Part shown: positions 13,101-22,100 of the stretch, one piece after another | Numbering within the stretch: the first letter of the stretch is position 1 | Layout: every line of letters starts with the position of its first letter | From: Mermis nigrescens | Taxonomy: Eukaryota > Nematoda > Enoplea > Mermithida > Mermithidae | Direction: 5' to 3' | Assembly: GCA_036768485.1 (NCBI GenBank) | Contig: JAVLUZ010000143.1 | Location: 7,197,531 to 7,261,530 of the forward strand | Length of the DNA: 64,000 bases | Notes under the pieces: model-generated | The model's database searches: none | What the model was told of the DNA's origin: nothing | The model's input: the letters and a program-made list of their open reading frames with translations, nothing else | Translations under genes and position numbers: made by a program

Positions 13101-16100
13101 CATAGTCTCGAATTTTTTTAATTGTTTGTCACATAATAGTGATTTATCCGTTAACGTTTTTTGGAAAACACGTTTTAGAATTGAATTCATCTACCTTCTG
13201 ACCTCAAGAATGATATTTCAATATGCTTAAGTAGATAAAAATATCAATAAATTACCAGATAGAAACGTTTACCGTGTAAGCGTCTTTTCGATTTACCCCC
13301 TTTCCCCTCTGACCACTTCAATCTTGGCCACGTATGCTAAACCCCTTCAATTTTCAACCACCCACGCCCACGTGCGGTCATGGAAAGTCAATGAATTTTA
13401 CTCAATTCAGTTTACCATTTTGGTTCTCAAAATATACATTCCTATTCAGTTGTTTGACGAATCATACCGCATATCACAAGATCAGCTCGATAAAACAAAC
13501 AAAATATTGTCGATCTTCGAAGGAACGCACAGTTTTTATAACTTTACTTTCGGGAGGTTAGTAAGTTACTATTCGAAGCACGAGTGTGTATTGTATATGC
13601 GTCGAATGCATATATTTGAATGGGGGATACCCTATCCGAAGTTAGTTTCCCCCGCAAAGCCTGAACATTTTTGGCTTCCCTCCCCGTTTTTTCGAAAAAA
13701 TTGAATTTTTTCGCCGTTCATAGGTGTTTTTTTGGCCAAAAATTAGAGCTCATTTAATCCACTCCCTACTAGAAATGGTCGGGGACCCCACCTAAACTTT
13801 TAAGCCTTTACATGCATCGTCAAATGTTTATGTCGACTAAAACAGCAAGTTGGGCTACTGCATTTATATTTTATTTGTTTTTTCTTTTGGCTTGCAACAT
13901 TCTTTATTATTTTTCACTCAAAAGACATCAGTGATGTAAACATTGTACATAGCTGCTACGACGTGTACAGTTCAATTTTTACATTACTATTATTGCTTGT
14001 ATTATTTCAGGAAACCAGACGATAGGAGCTGCATGCGATACATAATTTTGTGTTCGGTGAGTTTTGATAAGGATTTAATTTTCAGACTATTTATTTCAAG
14101 CATTTTCTTCGAACGTTTGAAAATCCATTCGACTGTTTCATTTAAATAAATTTAGAATTAAGTAGGTAAAGTATCCATCAGCTTTTGGTCAAAAAATGGC
14201 CTTAAAAATGGTGGTATGGCGAAAAAACACAATTTTTCAACGTTTCTCACCGAGCACTATCCATTACCATCAAAAAATTGCGAAACAAATTTTCAAAAAT
14301 TGAATTCTGGGGGGTATTTTGGTTTCTGGGGGTGCATACCTCCAAACCCCCGCGCCCAGATATGGATATAACCCCATGAGCTTTGAAAAATGGTAGCTAT
14401 ACAGCGATTTTGACCGAAACACCATTGCTGTATAACCTTTTTTGGGTTTAGAAAATTAGCTATATAGCGTTTTTGGGCTCAGAAAACAAGCTATATAGTT
14501 TTTTGAGCTAAAAAATGCTATTTGGTTGTCTTTTTTGAGTTTCGAAAGGATATATAGCTATCTTCTCGGCTCCAAAAAGGGATTAATAGCGATTTTTAGT
14601 CCAAAAAGGCTATATAGCTATGTTTGTGTGTCCAAAAAGGCTATATGTATATATAGTTTTTAGAGACCAAAAAAGGCTATATAGCTAATTTCTGACGTTA
14701 AAAGGACTATAGAGCCGTTTTTACGAAGCACCGATTTGTGGTTTTCACCCACCTATCCTTGAAAGCTCGACCTTGCGCACCTATGATCGTATGCCTTGAA
14801 AATTTTCGAAAAAATCGTAATTTTGGAATAAAAAAATATAACCTCGTCTTTTATGTTTGATCTATGATGATACTTATAATGTGATAGGAATTGCCGTCTG
14901 ATTGCGTTTTGACGAAATATTTTATCTGAGGACTGTAATTCGCCGTCATATTGCTAACAACTAAGTAATTCGTTCTTACGGAACATTAATTCTTTCAGTG
15001 TGGAGCTCCATTCATTACTAATGACGTCGAATTCGTTACTGTTACGATACGCGGTCAAAGTTTTATGATCCATCAGATTAGAAAAATTATTGGTTAGTAG
15101 AAGTCATTCAAAACACTCGTAAATACCTAGTATTATTTCGAAGTAGTGACCTGTATGGCACACACATATGGGAAAATAATGAATCCTGGAGTGAGGGGGA
15201 AATCATATGAGAACTGTCTAAAATATCGTTGTACATACTCTTGCCAATCTTTTATTTATGGTGGTTTCTCGTCCGATAGATTGCTTCATACTCGATCAGT
15301 TGTTGGGCTAGTTTTTATTATACGAAAAATGAAATTTTTGTGCGTTTTTCGACGAACTTTATAGAATAGTTAAGAATTAAAATAAAAAAGTGTCTCTCTT
15401 AATTCTTACTCATATGTGGAACATCTATCGCGTAAATATTAATACGACGACTCACGGTTTTTTTTTGTACTCGGCAAAGATTTTTCCCGATGTACAAAGA
15501 CTTTTCGGGACCGTCTTTGTACATGTACAAAGATTTTTGGGAAGACAAAAATTGCAAAAAAGATCTGAAATTCGAGAAAATTTCGGCGCTTCGCGCCGAA
15601 ATGAGTAATTGTGTGTTCTATATATCTTTATAATGGCAGAAATTGCATTTCAAAAGTAAAAATGTTCAAATTTTTCGGCGCTTCGCGCCGTTTTAAGACG
15701 ATTCTTAGTGATTTTTGCCCTTAGAGACCCAGAAATTAGCTAAAACACTACGAAGAGTCGAAGAACTCAGTTTTTACCACACTAAAATCGCTGCTGTACC
15801 ATATTATAGTACCCAAAATTTGTGTGTACAAAATGTACAAAGATTTTTAGGAAGACAAAAACTGTAAAAAGGTGTAAAATTCCCCGAAATTTTAGGCGCT
15901 TCGCGCCGAACTGATAAATTATTTGTCCTATATATCTTTAAAATGGCAGAATTTGCATTTAGAATGGAAAAATGTCAACATTTTTCGCGCTTCGCGCCGT
16001 TTTCAGATAAATTTTTAGTAATTTTTGGCGTCAGAAACCCAGAAATTAGCTAAAATACACTACCAAAGATCGAAAACCCTGTTTTACCGCTCTGAAATCG

Positions 16101-19100
16101 CTACTGTACTATATTATAGTACACAAAAATTTGCATGTACAAAATGTACAAAGACTTTTGGGGACCATCTTTGTACATGTACAAACGGACCTTGTACAAA
16201 AAAACACTGCGACGACTGGTTTTTCTTAATCCAGTCTATGAAAAAAATGGTTAACTCTGTAATAAAATTTAGGCATGTTTTCCATTTATAAGGTAAACTT
16301 GGGTTGTTTATGTACATAAAAATCTGCAACATATGAATCCGATTCTTTTCAACTTTCCTAAAAAGATTTTTATACTTTGGGACATTCTTGAAAAGAAATT
16401 TATTCGGAGCGATGAACTGCCCCTCCTGGATACGGGCCCGGTCGCGATAGATTTTAATCTATATACTTATTTATGTGTACGTTACGTACATTTTTTGTGA
16501 GCTAGTGTTCGTAATGTGTGGACGTTTTTATCATTGAGAAATGGATGTCTAAATATCTGGCATTATTTTCAACATCGAATGTCTTGAAACATAAAAGATA
16601 CAGTACTTACCGATGTTCTACTTTATAATATTGATCAGGCGATAATGTGCAGAGGAATGCATGTCGCTCTGATTTCACAGCGATTTGGTTCTAAATATGT
16701 AACTCAGTGACTCGAAAACTCGTAATGTATCATCGTAAGTATACATTGATCGCAAAATATATATGTCTTTTACAAGCACAGACAATGCAAGCGCATAGGG
16801 GTGAGGGGCATAGGTGGGCACACCGAAATTCTGGGGGGTGTGCAAGATTTTTCAGAGGTAAAAAAATGGTCTTAAAAGTGGTGGTATGGCGAAAAAAACA
16901 AAAAATTGCCTGGGGAGGTGGTATTCGGCATACTTGGGGGTTGCATACCCCCAAATCCCCCTACGCTCACGTGTGGTGGGGGGATATAACCTCCCACCCG
17001 CTGAAGGGTTATAGCCAAAAAATACTGTCATACATGTACAAAAGTAAAGTCAAAATTTTTCTTGATGCTCGTATTGTGCTTTAGAATCCAAAAGCGCCCA
17101 AAATCGATCGATTTCTTTTTTTAGTCTTCAAAACGATATTATGCTGTGAAAATGAACTAAAAATGCTTTCACAACGAAATGGGCAATTTTGACCATTTTG
17201 GTCGTTTAAATTACAAAAGAAATCGTGAACACTAAATTTACTTTTTTTGGATTTCTGAGAGTTTGCATCTATGGCTAAGACTGTTTGAAAACGCAAGTTT
17301 TTAAAAAAGTGCAGTTCACACATAAACAAGCAAAAGCGACTAATCTACGTCATTCATTCAATCTTCCAACTAACGTAAAAAAATAATTGAAAAATGTTAA
17401 ATTTAATAGAGTTATTAGAACCAGTAGGTGGGATACTCAGCAGACATGCGCAGAATGGGAATTCTGGTCGAGGGGTGGGGTGAAATCTTGAAGTACTTTT
17501 TTGGGCCTAAACATGGTGGATGCACCATACATGTATAGCATGGGAATAAATATAGGGGGTGGGTCAGGCACGAAATTTTTTGAAAAATGCTTCATTTGGG
17601 CTGAAAAACAATGATTACACGTCAAAACACCGTTTTTGACGTTTCAGACAATGCTCGTTCTTTTTAGAACAAAAAACGTAAAAAATTCGAAAAAAATTAG
17701 TAAATTGAACGAAAAATGTGTGTATGGCGCGAAGCGTCTAAAATTTGCAATTCTTGCACCAAAAATGGGCTAAAAATGCTTAAAAGGGCCACCTTCTTAC
17801 AACTTTTACAAAAAATATAATTCTGGGGAGTGGCAGCCATTTTGCGGGGGCTGGGGGTCAAACCCCCAAAGAGTATGTCTGGTGGGTGGTACGCGCCAAA
17901 AATATCGTTTTTTGGCATTTCTGACGATGCTTAATCTTTCTATAGCATAAGAACAAAAACAATTTCGAAAAAACTCGAATAAATTGAACAATTTAGGGGT
18001 CAAAACATGAGTATATGGCGCGAAGCGCTGAAAATTTGGCACGTCTGAGCAAATAGGTAGCTAAAAAAATTCTTAAAAAGGCACTTTTCTTACCGATTTT
18101 CAGGAAAGTTTTAGAAACTTGAAAAATTATTTATTCCTGGGGAGGGAGTTTGAAGAAACACAATCAGTATTTGTAAAATTGTAAATATATCTTTGCTGTA
18201 TGTCAGATGGCACTGATAGAATTTTGTTTGCTATGTATATTTTAATAAGTACCTGTACACAGTGATCGGACCGAGGCCGAGGCCTCGGCCTCGGCAAGCC
18301 TCGGCGTTTTTTGGAGCCTCGGCCTCGGCGCGAGGGCGAAGCTGAAAAGTGCCGAGGCGCCGAGGGTTAAAATCAAATTTGAATAAGTTTAATATATCCG
18401 TTGAATATTAACTATTTAGAATGCATCTGCAGTACACAGGCTATTTTTTACCTATAGACTTTTCTTATGGTTTTAGTCGCGTACCCAGTTACACCAAGTT
18501 ACATACAGCAAAGTGCCAATGTATTATTCATGTGATGACTAAGTTTTAATTCACATGCTCGCTACATGGATCGGAAACACATTTCCATCGGGGGAGGGTG
18601 AGGGAGGGTTATTATCCCCCTCGCAGGGTACAAGACTCATGTCACTGTCAGACGATTTTTTGTGAAAACCTTTTGAATATTTTTGAACCTAATTTTTACT
18701 ATGGCAAAAGTGCAGCTATTAGAATTTCATGAAGTGATACAGTATTTTTGAATGAAAGCAAGAATGAATAGACAAACTATCACTATGAAACATGCATGTA
18801 ACAGCTCAAAATTTTCGGGAAGGGCTCCTCGGCATACATGTAACGGCTAGAAATTTCGGGTAGGGGTCCCTGACCATTTTTAGAAGGAGGGGAGCGACTC
18901 TAATTCTATGTCAAAAATGGCAAAAGCACCTAAAAATAGCCAACAAAGCGCAAATTTTCGCCAAAAATGGGGAGGGTGGGTTAAAATTTTCTGATGTTGG
19001 AGGGAAGGGTGTTTGGTAGGACGTTCAACCCTGGATGGGTGGGGAATTCCCCAAAGCCCCTGTTACACGTATCATTTTCGGCCATTTTTATGGGAGAGGG

Positions 19101-22100
19101 GGTAAATGATCACGAATTTTCGGCCGAAAATCGCAAAAACGCACCTAAAAATGGCCAATAAATGCAGGTTTTGCCAAAAATCAATTTCGGCTCGTACATT
19201 TTTTGGAGCCATTTCTATACAATGTTAAAATACTTTCTTGGACAAAGTGATATTAATTATATCGTTTTTAGTATTTTTTAGGAAATTTCAAAAAATTTTC
19301 GGCGCTTCGCAAAAAATATCGCTAATATAATGTATTTAGATTGAAGCAGGGGCATTAAACACTCAAAAATCAATTTTTGTATAATCTAGGCATCTTTATG
19401 CAGATTTAAATATCTTTTGTATCTATTCATACTGTTTTTAAAAAATTTTATGCAAAATAAGTACTATTTAATAACTTTGCACTTTTTTGCCATTCAAAGA
19501 TAAAATTGACTAATTTATCCTGATGTTGCATTGAATTTCTAAGCACAGTAGTGCTTATTACATTATCTGTAATATTTCTGATTTTGCCGTACAAGTTGTT
19601 TTAGCTTTCTCAGTCGAGTTTTATAAGTAAATTTCATCAAAAGCTCATGGACTAATATTATTAACTAAATTCAGGCCGAATTATCACATTTAGGGCCACG
19701 ATTTTTGTATTCGGCAAAGATTTTTCATAATGTAAAGAATCTTTTCAGGACCGTCTTTGTACATGCACAAAGATTTTTGGAGAGACAAAAACTGTAAAAA
19801 GGTGCAAAATTTCCGAAAATTTTCGGCGCATCAGTAATTGTCTGTCCTATATATCTTTAAAATAGTAGAATTTGCATTTAGAATGGAAAAATGTCAAATA
19901 TTCAGAAACCCGGGAATTAGCTAAGATACACCACCAAAGGTCGAAAAACCCTGTTTTACCACACTAAATCGCTACTGTACCATACTATAATAGTACACAA
20001 AAATTTGCATGTACAAAATGTTCAAAGACTTTTGGATACCATCTTTGTACATGTAAAAGGTATCTTGCACAAAGAAACATTGTTTAGGACTGCATGCCGC
20101 TTGCAGTATGTAAAAATGTGTATCTTTAAAAATATATTAATATAAAATATCTACAAAAATTTGTTCGCTCATACAAAGACATTACTTAATTTACTGTCCC
20201 CCATGTTGGGATTTCACCCTTCCCTCAACTCTGGACCTTGGGAAACTATGATCGGAAAGTACAGTGCAGCTTCCGTCATATTAACTACCACACCAGAATT
20301 GGATGACTGAAAAAGGGTGTTTAAACATGCATTACAGCAACAGCAAGCACAACAATGGCTACAGCTCTGTCTTTACTTAGCTTATTTCGTTTGTTCGTTT
20401 ATTTCTTCGACACTGTTTTCTTATTTATAGTAATAAAAGTTTTTAAGTGCTTGTTCAGCCGTATTTTTTATTAACTTTTCCAAGTCTTCAACGGCAACTT
20501 GTTAAATTAAGTATGCTTTCATGCTGCTGACTTTATTCAATAAATCCTTAACATATTTAATCTACTATTATTGAAAATAAGAATGAATTGTTTGACATTC
20601 GATAAAGTGCTCAATATTACGATTATTCTCTAGCTCATGTGCATACAAAATATTCTAAGAGTACTATTTATGGGTATAGGTATACATGCTTGACCCTCGG
20701 CATTACCCTCGGCCTCGGCCTCGGCCGAGGCAAGGATTTTAAGTCGCCTCGGCCTCGGCCGAGGCCGAGGGTCCAAAAAGTACCCTCGGTCCGATCACTG
20801 CCTGTACATAAGTAATGTTTTGAAAGAGTCTTCAATTATGCTGAGAACCGGTTGATATTTAGGTCTTACTGTTGCTGTCTTACGTTCTTTCGCCGAGCCA
20901 TCCATTGTGCAGGAAGCATTATCGAAGAAACGTAAAGTGAGCATATTCAATTACCTGTTACGAAATAATGCAATTATTTTTATCAACCAATCAAATGTCA
21001 TCGTTAATTATTTTTATAGCATATTCAAGCCCGTAATGTATGCTTGCATGCATCGTACTTTATATTAAAGTACTTAGAAATGTATGTATATCCATATTAG
21101 AGATGTATGTATGTACATATGTAGCAGAACAACCTAACGATTTCTGAATGAGAAGCAATTTTTCTAATAAGTGAAATGAAAATCATACCTATCCTCTTGT
21201 ACTGCCGTTTTGACTTGGAAAATAGAATTTAATGTTTCATTAATTTTTCACTCTTACGTGAACAGTTTAATTTACATATTACAGACAACTGCCTGATAAG
21301 AAAATTTTATTCTTTAAAAAATAGTTCTAGTCGAAACCAAAACAATAAATAACGTGGCTTCTTAGGCTTGAATGGGCTGAAAGTCATAAATAACACTTTT
21401 CGACCTTCAAGACAACGCCTGTTTTTGATAGAATAGAAAATTAAAAAATTCTTAAAAAGTGATATACTTGTCAAATATCGATTGAAAAAGCGTATAGTAC
21501 TGTCCTCTATAAAAACCGCTCTTTGTTTTTTGCATGTATGTATGTACTGTGCAACCGCCTCAATCCGTAAAGTAATATAATCAGAGCAATGTCCCGTCAA
21601 GCACCACCGTACGCCACTTAGCTGATTTAACAAAGTTCATTCGTCTAAGAAAAAATCGATCAAAGTCGAAACTAAAAAGAAACCATAAAAATCCAATTGG
21701 GAACTAAAAAACCATGTAACCGAAAAACCAGCCCCGAAAACCTATGATGCAGGCATAATTTGCAGCGGAAATAAAGAATATATTTATGTTCATAACTATA
21801 TTTATATTGAAAGTTCTCTAATTTTTATAAATCATCCCTTACAAAAAATGCTAACTGAAGCAGTTCAATGAAAAGTAATTTTGTTGCTATGGCAACATAT
21901 ATTTGGTATTGTTGAAGTTTAAATGATCCGAAAAATAATTTTCGACGAGTTCTTGTATTTTATACAGGTAAAAGTGACAAATGAGTCAGAATTGGACAAA
22001 AAATACTAAAAAATGCAGTTTTTTCACATTAAACATTTCATATGGGGTGTTTTAATCATTTTTTTCATTTGATCTGAAAAAGGGCTCGAATTCTAGATTC

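Larger units (their letters stand above)
18260..20800 (+). mobile_element. hAT element (GAGGCC-rich ends), 2.54 kb, with 8-bp TSD, in PUS1 intron 7
   Basis: The left end CAGTGATCGGACCGAGG is the inverse of the right end CCTCGGTCCGATCACTG. Both are flanked by cctgtaca (18252-18259, 20801-20808). Subterminal GAGGCC/GGCCTC palindromes occupy about 100 bp at each end. It has no transposase. A D-family element (18578-20250) is inserted in it. Rearranged relatives lie at 28820 and about 29606. Confidence 0.92.

Noticed and set aside
13324..13704. 126-codon open frame read as a separate gene
   Set aside because: Only its central part (13450-13556) is coding, as PUS1 exon 5; the rest is intron read-through.
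15390..15608. Open frame with FPDVQRLFGTVFVHVQRF and relatives at many places
   Set aside because: These frames all fall inside A-family MITEs and translate the TTTGTACA repeats; they are not genes.
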